Positions 6,682 to 13,519 of a DNA stretch of 20,459 nucleotides are shown piece by piece; position 1 is the first letter of the stretch; each line of letters starts with the position of its first letter. The DNA is from Clostridia bacterium (GTDB lineage Bacteria > Bacillota_A > Clostridia > Oscillospirales > CAG-272). The notes under the pieces were generated by a model, which searched no databases, was not told the origin of the DNA, and worked only from the letters and a program-made list of their open reading frames with translations. Both the position numbers and the translations under genes were made by a program. The stretch spans positions 1 through 20,459 of the forward strand of contig JAFZCF010000191.1 of assembly GCA_017552165.1 (NCBI GenBank), given 5' to 3'.

Positions 6682-7434
6682 ATGTCAGTAGTATCAGTCA
6701 AGCAGCTGCTTGAAGCAGGCGTCCATTTCGGACACCACACAAGAAGATGGAACCCGAAAATGTCGGAATACATCTTCACCGAAAGAGGCGGCATCCACAT
6801 CGTCGACCTCCAGAAGACAGTCAAGAAATTTGACGAAGCGTATGACTACGTAAGAGAGCTCTCCTCCGGCAACGGCAACATTCTCTTCGTCGGAACGAAG
6901 AAACAGGCCGCCGACGCCATCAAGGAAGAGGCGGAGCGCTGCGGTATGTTCTACGTCAACATGAGGTGGCCGGGCGGAATGCTCACGAACTTCAAGACCA
7001 TCAAAAAGTCCATTGCGAGACTCAACGCGCTTTACGCCATGCGCGACGAGGGCGTTTTCGATGCTCTCACCAAGAAGGAAGTCGCGGCTCTTCTCAAGGA
7101 AATGAATGACCTTGAAAAGTCCTACGGCGGTATCAGAAAGATGGAGAAACTCCCCGACGCGATCTACGTCGTGGACACCAAGAACGAGCACAACGCAGTC
7201 GCGGAAGCCAAGAAGCTCGGCATCCCGGTCGTGGGTATAGTCGACACCAACTGCGATCCCGACGACGCCGATTACATCATACCCGGCAACGACGACGCCA
7301 TCCGCGCGATCAGACTCCTGACCTCCCTCATCGCCAACGCGGTCATCGAGGGCAAACAGGGCGAGCAGATCGAGGACGCAGCCGCAGAGCCGGCAGCAGC
7401 CGAGTCCGAACCGGAAGCAGCAGCGGAGGAATAA
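6682..7434 (+). CDS. rpsB: 30S ribosomal protein S2
   Basis: Ribosomal protein uS2 of 250 residues, which binds the head/platform side of the 30S subunit near S1 and the Shine-Dalgarno region. The family signature is clear: [20 protein letters not shown] at the N-terminus, [27 protein letters not shown], then [20 protein letters not shown] and [20 protein letters not shown]. The C-terminal end is an Ala/Glu-rich tail common in Clostridia. ATG 6682 is chosen because AAAGGA (6668-6673) is eight bases upstream and S2 proteins typically begin MSVVS; an in-frame ATG at 6673 lies within that ribosome site. Lys codons are often AAG, unlike the surrounding accessory genes, which fits high expression. 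It is followed by tsf in the conserved rpsB-tsf order. Confidence 0.98.
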   Translation: MSVVSVKQLLEAGVHFGHHTRRWNPKMSEYIFTERGGIHIVDLQKTVKKFDEAYDYVRELSSGNGNILFVGTKKQAADAIKEEAERCGMFYVNMRWPGGMLTNFKTIKKSIARLNALYAMRDEGVFDALTKKEVAALLKEMNDLEKSYGGIRKMEKLPDAIYVVDTKNEHNAVAEAKKLGIPVVGIVDTNCDPDDADYIIPGNDDAIRAIRLLTSLIANAVIEGKQGEQIEDAAAEPAAAESEPEAAAEE

Positions 7435-7438
7435 TATA

Positions 7439-8368
7439 ATGGCACAGATCACAGCAAAACAGGTCGCGGATCTCCGCGCAAAGACCGGATGCGGTCTTAT
7501 GGAATGCAAAAAGGCGCTTGTCGAGGCGGAAGGCGATTTTGACGCGGCGGTAAAGATTCTCCGCGAAAAGGGACTCGCCACCGCGGCAAAAAAGGCCGAC
7601 CGCGTGGCCGCAGAGGGCGTCGTTGACATCATGAGAAGCGACGACGGCAAGGTCGCCGCGATGATCGAAGTCAACGCAGAGACCGACTTTGTCGCGAAGA
7701 ACGACACGTTCCTTCAGTTCGTGAAGGGTCTTCTCCGCACCATCCTGTCGCTCAGACCGTCCACCCTTGAGGAGCTCAAAGCGAGCAAGTTCGACGGCGG
7801 CGAAAGCACGGTCGACGAAACTCTCGTTCAGATGATCGCGACGATCAAGGAGAACATCTCCATCCGCCGCTTCCTCGTTGCCGAGGGTCAGCTCAACACC
7901 TACATCCACGGCCACGGACAGACCGGCGTTATCGTACAGTTCGACACCGACGACGAGACGGCGGCCGGCGAGGCATTTGCCGAGATGTCGAAGAACGTTG
8001 CTCTTCAGGTCGCCGCGATGAACTGCCAGTACGTCGATATCCCCGCGGTTCCCGCCTCCGTCATCAAGGAAGAGACCGAGATCAACTCCGTCAAGATCAA
8101 GAACGACCCGAAGAACGCCTCCAAGCCCGACGCGATCATCGCGAAAATGGCAGAGGGGATGCTGAAAAAGTTCTACACTCTCGTCTGCCTCTCCGAGCAG
8201 GCCTACGTCAAGGAAGAATCCATGACCGTAGGCAAGTACGTCGAGTCCGTCGCCAAGCAGGTCGGCAAGCCGATCAAGCTCGTTCAGTTCTATCGCTTCG
8301 AAAAAGGTGAAGGAATCCAGAAGAGAGAAGACAACTTTGCCGAGGAGATCGCAAGTCTCGTAAAATAA
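7439..8368 (+). CDS. tsf: Elongation factor Ts
   Basis: EF-Ts of 309 residues, the guanine-nucleotide exchange factor that recycles EF-Tu-GDP. It has an N-terminal UBA-like domain (about 4-42, VADLRAKTGCGLMECKKAL), the EF-Tu-contacting TDFVAKN motif (82-88), the two dimer-like core subdomains, and a C-terminal helical end with MTVGKYVE. Length is at the upper end of the normal range. The ribosome site GGAGGA (7425-7430) lies inside the end of rpsB, whose stop is four bases before this ATG, so translation is probably coupled. A strong terminator follows. Confidence 0.98.
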   Translation: MAQITAKQVADLRAKTGCGLMECKKALVEAEGDFDAAVKILREKGLATAAKKADRVAAEGVVDIMRSDDGKVAAMIEVNAETDFVAKNDTFLQFVKGLLRTILSLRPSTLEELKASKFDGGESTVDETLVQMIATIKENISIRRFLVAEGQLNTYIHGHGQTGVIVQFDTDDETAAGEAFAEMSKNVALQVAAMNCQYVDIPAVPASVIKEETEINSVKIKNDPKNASKPDAIIAKMAEGMLKKFYTLVCLSEQAYVKEESMTVGKYVESVAKQVGKPIKLVQFYRFEKGEGIQKREDNFAEEIASLVK

Positions 8369-8386
8369 TAAGGCGTGATATCCTTC

Positions 8387-8419
8387 GCTCCCCGCCGTAT
8401 ACCGGCGGGGAGCTTTTTT
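8387..8419 (+). terminator. Strong Rho-independent terminator of rpsB-tsf
   Basis: A perfect 11-bp stem, GCTCCCCGCCG (8387-8397) with CGGCGGGGAGC (8403-8413), has a 5-nt loop and is followed directly by six T. Confidence 0.96.
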
Positions 8420-8430
8420 CAGCGTTTCCG

Positions 8431-8459
8431 TTGACAAAAACCGCGCAAAACTGTATAAT
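8431..8459 (+). promoter_or_regulatory. Consensus sigma-A promoter of the export cassette
   Basis: TTGACA (8431-8436), 17-bp spacer, TATAAT (8454-8459). It lies directly after the tsf terminator and before the TPR-like lipoprotein gene; start near 8466, leader of about 77 bases. Confidence 0.92.
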
Positions 8460-8529
8460 ACTTTTTGATTTGATTGCCTTATCGCATGCCGCCGGGACGG
8501 ATATCCTTCCCGACAGTCATTTTTCCGAA

Positions 8530-8535
8530 GGAGGG
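8530..8535 (+). promoter_or_regulatory. Ribosome binding site fixing the TTG start at 8543
   Basis: GGAGGG seven bases before TTG 8543. The in-frame ATG at 8474 has no ribosome site and lies only a few bases after the expected transcript start; using it would put 23 extra residues ahead of the lipoprotein signal peptide. Confidence 0.75.
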
Positions 8536-8542
8536 ATGCCGT

Positions 8543-9430
8543 TTGAAAAAGAAAGTCCTGATCCTGCTCGCAGCGCTGCTGTTCATCCTGCAGCTTTGCT
8601 CGTGCAGTATCATTTCAACGATCGGATCGCTCGGGACAGAGCGTGACGACCCAATCGTCGGCGACGGAACGTCGTACACCGCTTTTATAAAAATCATGAA
8701 GGAGATAAAGGAGCGGGGCGACAAAACCGCCGGAATGGATATGCCGGTCAACAGCGAATATTATTATTCCTTCGCCGGGGCGTCGGTCAGCGCCTTCCGG
8801 TACGCCGTTGAATATATCCTCTGGCTGAAAGGCGAGGGGGACACCCTCGCGTCGTTTACGTCGGGAAGCAGATACAGCGGCTTTTCCGTGATCGCAGAGA
8901 TAAACTACTCCTCCCCGTACCCGAGTTATTTCGAAGGCCTCGTGTACGAAGTACAAGGCAAACGCGACGAGGCGATAGAGGCCTACGCCTGGGCATCCGT
9001 GATGCCGGCCTTCCCCGACGAGGGGCTTGATTTCTACTATCTGAAGAAAATGGACGCCGCGAAACTCTACAAACTGCGCGATTCTCTGCGCGAAGTCGAA
9101 GAATCGATATACTCGGTTTACTCTCCGTTTCTGACGGGAAGCGAATGGGACCGCGCGATGTTCGACACGGAATATCTTATCGCCCTGTCTTCCGAAAGCG
9201 TGAAAAACTCGGACAACATCTCGGCCCTCCATTACGCGAAACAGGCGCTCAGGATAAATCCGTTTGACGAGCTGGTATGGCAGAACGCCGCGTTCTGCGC
9301 GATATGCGCCGAGGATTTCGTGCTCGCCGGAGAGTACATAGACGAGGCGACGGCGATATTCCCCGAAAACGCAAAACTTTCGGAGATAAAGGGCGCGATG
9401 CTCGAAGCGATCGAAAAGGAGGCGCCGTGA
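8543..9430 (+). CDS. TPR-like lipoprotein, unknown function
   Basis: A 295-residue protein starting at TTG with a lipoprotein signal peptide: three Lys, a hydrophobic core, and the lipobox LCSC, predicting lipidation at Cys21 and anchoring to the outer face of the membrane. The mature part is mostly helical. Two stretches look like tetratricopeptide repeats: YFEGLVYEVQGKRDEAIEAY in the middle and, near the C-terminus, ALHYAKQALRINPFDELVW followed by FVLAGEYIDEATAIFPENAK. TPR proteins usually act as protein-interaction scaffolds; no specific partner can be named. It is the first gene of a three-gene export cassette and its stop overlaps the next start by one base, so the two products are probably made together. 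Confidence 0.85.
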   Translation: MKKKVLILLAALLFILQLCSCSIISTIGSLGTERDDPIVGDGTSYTAFIKIMKEIKERGDKTAGMDMPVNSEYYYSFAGASVSAFRYAVEYILWLKGEGDTLASFTSGSRYSGFSVIAEINYSSPYPSYFEGLVYEVQGKRDEAIEAYAWASVMPAFPDEGLDFYYLKKMDAAKLYKLRDSLREVEESIYSVYSPFLTGSEWDRAMFDTEYLIALSSESVKNSDNISALHYAKQALRINPFDELVWQNAAFCAICAEDFVLAGEYIDEATAIFPENAKLSEIKGAMLEAIEKEAP

Positions 9431-10836
9431 TGAAGAAGATCAACAAAATCATTTCGGTACTGCTCGCGCTTGCGCTCGCGATAATCCCTTCCCTTCCCAT
9501 CCTTCCGGCGTCGGCGGAAGGCGGAGCCTCCGGCGGGGGCGAGATTGTCGGCATTGATTACAGCCGCATAACGCAGAAGGCGGACGGCGGCAAGAGAAAC
9601 TATCCCGTTGAGCTGAAACTCGGAAACCTGACGTTCAGCGGAGAACTCATCGGCGAGATCGGGATCACGATGGAAGAGTTGAACGCTATAATCAATCAGA
9701 CGCTCAGTGAAAAAGGACTCACCGCCGAGCGCGTCGCGCTCGTCAGGAAGATCGCGGAACGCGTCCAGAGCGACGCGAAGCTCTACTGGGGAGACCAGGT
9801 GGCCGAAGGGCTCCTCTCATATCTGCAGATACCCGGCACGGCCTTCAGCGTAGGCGATTATTACGATTACGTCGTCCACGACGATCTCAATCCTGCCGCT
9901 TTTTCGGCCAAAAAGGCAGCGGCGGAAGATGCCGCCAAGGCCGGCCTCAAAGCCGCCGCGAAGGCCGGCGGCAGGGTCGGGCGCGTTGCAAAGGCCACGG
10001 GGAACGCCGTCGGCAAGATTCCGATGCTCGGTCAGCTCGTCAACACCGCGCTCGTCGCGAACAGCTGGCTTGACGGAAGCAAGCGTTTTGACGAATATCT
10101 CGAGCTTCTTGAAGAAAATCTCGCGATAATCAACGACTTCTACGCCGCGTGCAGCCGCCGCGCCTCTGATCTTGCCGAAAGCAGAGACGAGGGGAGCACC
10201 TGGAAGATCAGGTTTGACAAAAGAAAGAACTACCGTACCTACAACTGCACGTTCTGGGGCATTCCCGGAAATATAATGAGCTGCGAGATCAGCGGAACGC
10301 TCACAAACAGCGGAAAGGGCGCTGAAGGCACGTATTCCGGGACGCTGTGGCTGGAGTTCTCGGCCGTCGACTTTTCACAGGTTGAAAACAATACCGAAAA
10401 AACGTCGGGACTGAAGCCCGTGATCACTCCCATATACACGACGGGAGGATACACAAAGACATCCGATACGGGTGGCAAAACGGCCCTCAGATGCGAGTCG
10501 CAGGGTCAGCTCACCTTCTATATCGCCGGGACCGAGGGAACGGTCAAACCGAACGTCGTGGGCAGTCTCTCAAACGACAAAGAGATAACGTTTTCGTTTG
10601 ACCGGAGTTTTGAATGGCACAACGAGAGATACGCGGCGCTCGGCTCTCACGGAATAACCGAAGCCGTCGTGACGGGAAACAGCATCGACTCGGTGCGTAT
10701 GAAAACCTTTTCAAAGGTATACAGCGATAACGGCAGAGTGGAATCGGTCGAATCGGACGAAACCTACGGCATGGATCCCGGGGACGTGCTCGCGCCGCTT
10801 GACAGCGATCCCGTGATAACGATCAGATTCAGCTGA
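9430..10836 (+). CDS. Secreted protein of unknown function
   Basis: A 468-residue protein with a clear Sec signal peptide (KKINKI, hydrophobic core, cleavage likely after ASA at residue 29) and no lipobox or C-terminal anchor, so it is probably released or held by partners. After a short Gly/Ser linker comes a mixed domain, then an Ala/Lys/Gly-rich helical stretch (about 155-217, with KAAAEDAAKAGLKAAAKAGG, GRVGRVAKATGNAVGKIP and a hydrophobic LGQLVNTALVANSW) and an acidic helix (YLELLEENLAIINDFY). The C-terminal half (about 255-468) is rich in alternating polar/hydrophobic strands with several cysteines and Thr/Ser, suggesting a beta-domain. I do not recognise the family. ATG 9430 has AGGAGG seven bases upstream and overlaps the previous stop by one base. 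Confidence 0.82.
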   Translation: MKKINKIISVLLALALAIIPSLPILPASAEGGASGGGEIVGIDYSRITQKADGGKRNYPVELKLGNLTFSGELIGEIGITMEELNAIINQTLSEKGLTAERVALVRKIAERVQSDAKLYWGDQVAEGLLSYLQIPGTAFSVGDYYDYVVHDDLNPAAFSAKKAAAEDAAKAGLKAAAKAGGRVGRVAKATGNAVGKIPMLGQLVNTALVANSWLDGSKRFDEYLELLEENLAIINDFYAACSRRASDLAESRDEGSTWKIRFDKRKNYRTYNCTFWGIPGNIMSCEISGTLTNSGKGAEGTYSGTLWLEFSAVDFSQVENNTEKTSGLKPVITPIYTTGGYTKTSDTGGKTALRCESQGQLTFYIAGTEGTVKPNVVGSLSNDKEITFSFDRSFEWHNERYAALGSHGITEAVVTGNSIDSVRMKTFSKVYSDNGRVESVESDETYGMDPGDVLAPLDSDPVITIRFS

Positions 10837-10853
10837 TCAGAACGGAGGAAAAC

Positions 10854-11342
10854 ATGAACGGACGTTCAGCCGCCTTCACGGCGCTGCTGCTTTCATTGAT
10901 AACGGTCTTACTGCTCGCCTCTTGCGGGTGGGTGAGTATCGGATATACCGACGACGAGGACGACCCGCCGCTTATACGAACCGAAGAGCCGGCTTTCCCG
11001 CTGCCGTCCGAAACGACGGGTGACGGCGGGGCTGTCTCTCAGAACGAAGGGAAATGGCCGGACAACGAATATACCCGGCGCGTCCCCGCTCCGAACTTCG
11101 TGATCTTTATGTCCACTCCCGATGAAGACGGTTTTTCGGCTGTTTCACAGTCGGCGAAGCTTGAAGACGTAAAAGCGTACGCCGCAAAGGTAAAGGAAGC
11201 GGGTTTCAAAATCGATATCGACGAAACTGAACAGAGCGTTTTCGGCGTTGCGATTTATACTTTCTCGGCGGACGACGGCGACGGATATCACGTCGATATA
11301 AGCTTCACCGCCGGATCGTGCGCGATATCCATAAGTAAATAA
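10854..11342 (+). CDS. Small lipoprotein, DUF6591-like
   Basis: A 162-residue lipoprotein. The signal peptide ends in the lipobox LASC (Cys24). A low-complexity acidic/Pro/Thr linker (about 30-65) leads to a small alpha-beta domain with KWPDNEYTRRVPAP, a helix EDVKAYAAKVKEAGFKI, and terminal strands GYHVDISF and CAISISK. This order resembles the uncharacterised DUF6591 domain found in many Clostridia lipoproteins; that assignment is from memory and moderate. GGAGG is five bases before the ATG and the previous gene ends 17 bases upstream, so it is the last gene of the export cassette, followed by a terminator. Confidence 0.83.
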   Translation: MNGRSAAFTALLLSLITVLLLASCGWVSIGYTDDEDDPPLIRTEEPAFPLPSETTGDGGAVSQNEGKWPDNEYTRRVPAPNFVIFMSTPDEDGFSAVSQSAKLEDVKAYAAKVKEAGFKIDIDETEQSVFGVAIYTFSADDGDGYHVDISFTAGSCAISISK

Positions 11343-11355
11343 TCATGTAAAAAGC

Positions 11356-11389
11356 AAAGCAGACTGATGTCATAATCAGTCTGCTTTTT
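11356..11389 (+). terminator. Bidirectional Rho-independent terminator
   Basis: A perfect 13-bp stem (11356-11368 with 11375-11387) and a 6-nt loop GTCATA. The plus strand continues as TTTTT; on the minus strand the stem is followed by GCTTTTT. It ends the export cassette on the plus strand and probably also the convergent serpin gene, whose stop is 66 bases away. Confidence 0.92.
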
Positions 11390-11454
11390 GTATCGGTTTG
11401 TTTGTCAGGCACGAGCCGTATCGCGCCGCGATGCCCGGCTCATTTTTCAAAGCG

Positions 11455-12732
11455 TCACTTCGCCGGGTTCATCATCGTTCCGATGAAGAACGGGATGTTC
11501 GTCTCGGTGTCTATGAGCATATAAACGAACGGTCTGTCGAGAATAACGGATTTTTCGGTGAAAGCGCCGCCGTTTTTAGCCATTTCGACGACCGTAGCCG
11601 CCCCTGCCCGGGTCCCCTTTTCACCGACCGAAACAAAGGTCTTGTGTATCACGCGGCTGATAAAGATATTCGCATCGCGATACGATCCGATGAGGGAGAA
11701 ATCCGCCCCTGATCCGTCAAACGCCGTCGGCATGCCCATGCGTATCAGCACGTCAGACATCTCGGTATTGTATTCCGTCTCAAATTTGGGGAGCATGACG
11801 TCGACTGACACCTCCTCCGGCGAGGAAAGCATGTCGCGGAGCGCCTTCCCGTCGAGAGATCCGACATAATCGCTCACCGTGACGCCTTCGTTCGGGAGCA
11901 GCGCGGCGAAAGCGTACCGCCGTCCCGCGTAGTATTTGATGAATCCCGTGGCGTTCCCGTCTTCGAGATACGCGGCCTCGGTCGAGTGCATCAGCTCGAC
12001 GGTCTGCTCCGTGCCGTCCTCGAGCGTAAACTGCCCTTCCCTGATCTGATTTTCCTTTGTGTAGATCTCCTCCCATTCGGCATCGAAGGCGAGGGCGTTT
12101 ATCAGATACATGATGGCGTTTTCGGGAATAGCGTCGAGAACCTCGGGGATCATCCCGTCCGTCCTGTCATTTACCCAGTCATTGATATCGTTAAGAGTCG
12201 ATTTGTCAAACGGGGCTTTGTACGCGCCCGCGCCGTAATAATCTGCGTTTGTCTGAAGGAAATCTCGCCTGACGGAAAAATTATCGTCGGCCTTGAACCA
12301 TATCGAGTTAGCGAGGCTGAGCTTGTTCTTTTCGTCCTTGCCGAGGGTATTCATATACGAACGGAAGAAAACGTTAAGCTCACCGACGTCCATCCCGAGG
12401 ACTTTTTCCATTTCCGCTTTCGTCTCGCCCGCGGCGCCGTTTGCCGTCATAGAGAGGACGGCAAGGACGGAAAGTGGGGAAACGAGGGTGTTTTTACCGT
12501 TCTCATTGCTTTGCCTGAACAGTCTGACGGCAAAATCCGCCGCCTTGCCGGCGCTTTCGGGCTCAACACCGGCGGGGGATATAACGTCGCCCGCCGAGAT
12601 GCCCTCCATCAGATCTTCCGTTGCCCGTACCCTTATGGCGCAGCCAGCGAGATTGATCACCGCGGCGCACGCAAGAAAAAGGCAAACCGCCGCCAGAAAC
12701 GTTTTTTTGTCATTCATAACATAGGAACTCAT
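11455..12732 (-). CDS. Serpin-family proteinase inhibitor, lipoprotein
   Basis: A 425-residue serpin with a lipoprotein signal peptide ending in LAGC (Cys31), so it should be tethered to the cell surface. The serpin core is complete: VSPLSVLAVLSMTANGAAG, ANSIWFK, INDWVNDRTDGMIPEVLD, LINALAFDAEWE, LPKFETEYNTEM, and at the end RPFVYMLIDTETNIPFFIG. The reactive-loop hinge EKGTRAGAATVVEM (371-384) has the small residues needed for loop insertion, so it is probably inhibitory. Counting from the hinge as in alpha-1-antitrypsin places P1 at about Asn387 (Lys386 next to it), but the loop is longer, so P1 is uncertain. Likely targets are host or competitor serine or cysteine proteases (inference). ATG 12732 has GGGAGG nine bases upstream; an upstream in-frame ATG at 12849 lies inside the promoter. 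Single-gene unit. Confidence 0.95.
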   Translation of the reverse strand: MSSYVMNDKKTFLAAVCLFLACAAVINLAGCAIRVRATEDLMEGISAGDVISPAGVEPESAGKAADFAVRLFRQSNENGKNTLVSPLSVLAVLSMTANGAAGETKAEMEKVLGMDVGELNVFFRSYMNTLGKDEKNKLSLANSIWFKADDNFSVRRDFLQTNADYYGAGAYKAPFDKSTLNDINDWVNDRTDGMIPEVLDAIPENAIMYLINALAFDAEWEEIYTKENQIREGQFTLEDGTEQTVELMHSTEAAYLEDGNATGFIKYYAGRRYAFAALLPNEGVTVSDYVGSLDGKALRDMLSSPEEVSVDVMLPKFETEYNTEMSDVLIRMGMPTAFDGSGADFSLIGSYRDANIFISRVIHKTFVSVGEKGTRAGAATVVEMAKNGGAFTEKSVILDRPFVYMLIDTETNIPFFIGTMMNPAK

Positions 12733-12764
12733 TTTGTTTGTCCTCCCGGTAATCCTTCGCTGTG

Positions 12765-12793
12765 AAACGGAGCCGGTTTTGCCCTCTCCGTTT
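12765..12793 (-). promoter_or_regulatory. Hairpin in the serpin mRNA leader
   Basis: In the 5' leader of the serpin transcript an 8-bp perfect stem (AAACGGAG with CTCCGTTT) encloses 13 bases. It lies between the expected transcript start (about 12814) and the ribosome site at 12747-12742. There is no U-run after it, so it is not a terminator; it may stabilise the mRNA or bind a regulator. Confidence 0.4.
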
Positions 12794-12820
12794 GCGAAAA
12801 AAGTCATAAACCGTGTTTTG

Positions 12821-12849
12821 ATTATATCATTTTTGCCTGTTTTTGTCAA
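12821..12849 (-). promoter_or_regulatory. Consensus sigma-A promoter of the serpin gene
   Basis: On the minus strand, TTGACA (12849-12844), 17-bp spacer, TATAAT (12826-12821), with TG one base before the -10 box. Both hexamers are perfect. Start near 12814. Confidence 0.92.
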
Positions 12850-12863
12850 CGGTATACGAGATG

Positions 12864-12890
12864 AAAAACCGCGCCGAAAACGGCGCGGTT
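12864..12890 (-). terminator. Terminator of the LRR/CBM9 operon
   Basis: A perfect 10-bp stem, AACCGCGCCG (12867-12876) with CGGCGCGGTT (12881-12890), has an AAAA loop on the plus strand. On the minus strand it ends in five T and lies 30 bases after the CBM9-like stop. It insulates this operon from the serpin promoter immediately beyond it. Confidence 0.93.
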
Positions 12891-12919
12891 CCGATATTCG
12901 TTTGAGCTGAGACGCGACG

Positions 12920-13519
12920 TCAGACGAGCCGCATGACGGCGAACTGATCCGGGATATGGAAGTTCGGATAAGCGTATTCGATGCGCGAATAGGCGCCGTA
13001 ATGCGCCTCGGCGCAGTCGTCTCCGCATTTATAGAAGTTCCCGCGTATAACGCTCCCGGGACCGAAAGCGATATCGCCGTAAACGGTCCTCAGTATTTCG
13101 TCCCCGACGCGGACGATAGCCGTCCAGCGATCGGGATATCTCTTGATCGTGACGTCGGGGAATTTTCCGCATATCTCGTTCAGAGGCGTGCGCTCTTCTC
13201 TGTTGAACCCGTAGGCTGACAGTATCGCGCCGTTTGCGTTCACCTCGCAGTTTATGTAGCCGTATCCGGGCTTATATTCCGCGAAAAACTCAAGACAGCT
13301 GTCGCGGTAAACGGGATCCATATCGTTGACGTACGTTGCTCTCGGATCCTTTTCGTAAGCCGTCAGATGGGCGTAGAATCCGTCTCCGGGAACGTACAAA
13401 AGCCGTCCGTTGGCCCTCGGCCTGTATCTCCCTCCCCATGCGTATTCGCGGATGCGCGCGAGACGGGCAAATCTTGCTTTTTCGGGAGAATCGGCGACCT
13501 TAACCGTGTATTCTTTCAT
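12920..13519 (-). CDS. CBM9-like carbohydrate-binding protein
   Basis: A 199-residue protein without signal peptide or membrane helix, resembling the stand-alone family 9-like carbohydrate-binding (CBM9_2/DOMON-like) proteins. Recognisable segments are FYAHLTAYEKDPRATY, DPVYRDSCLEFFAEY, GYINCEVNANGAILSAYG, the basic IKRYPDRWTAIVRV, and the highly characteristic FGPGSVIRGNFYKCGDD followed by HYGAYSRIEYAYPNFHIPDQ. Relatives are widespread in gut Clostridia but the bound ligand is not known. The ATG overlaps the stop of the upstream LRR gene by four bases (ATGA), so translation is probably coupled. Its lack of an export signal contrasts with its surface-protein partner. Confidence 0.85.
   Translation of the reverse strand: MKEYTVKVADSPEKARFARLARIREYAWGGRYRPRANGRLLYVPGDGFYAHLTAYEKDPRATYVNDMDPVYRDSCLEFFAEYKPGYGYINCEVNANGAILSAYGFNREERTPLNEICGKFPDVTIKRYPDRWTAIVRVGDEILRTVYGDIAFGPGSVIRGNFYKCGDDCAEAHYGAYSRIEYAYPNFHIPDQFAVMRLV

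Noticed and set aside
6694..7707. Long minus-strand frame opposite rpsB and tsf
   Set aside because: It lies opposite two essential, clearly identified genes and has no domain or start signals.
7343..8437. Long minus-strand frame opposite tsf
   Set aside because: It is a shadow of tsf and runs through the terminator and the next promoter.
11986..12765. Plus-strand frame opposite the serpin gene
   Set aside because: The serpin on the minus strand is unambiguous; this frame has no family signature and no promoter.
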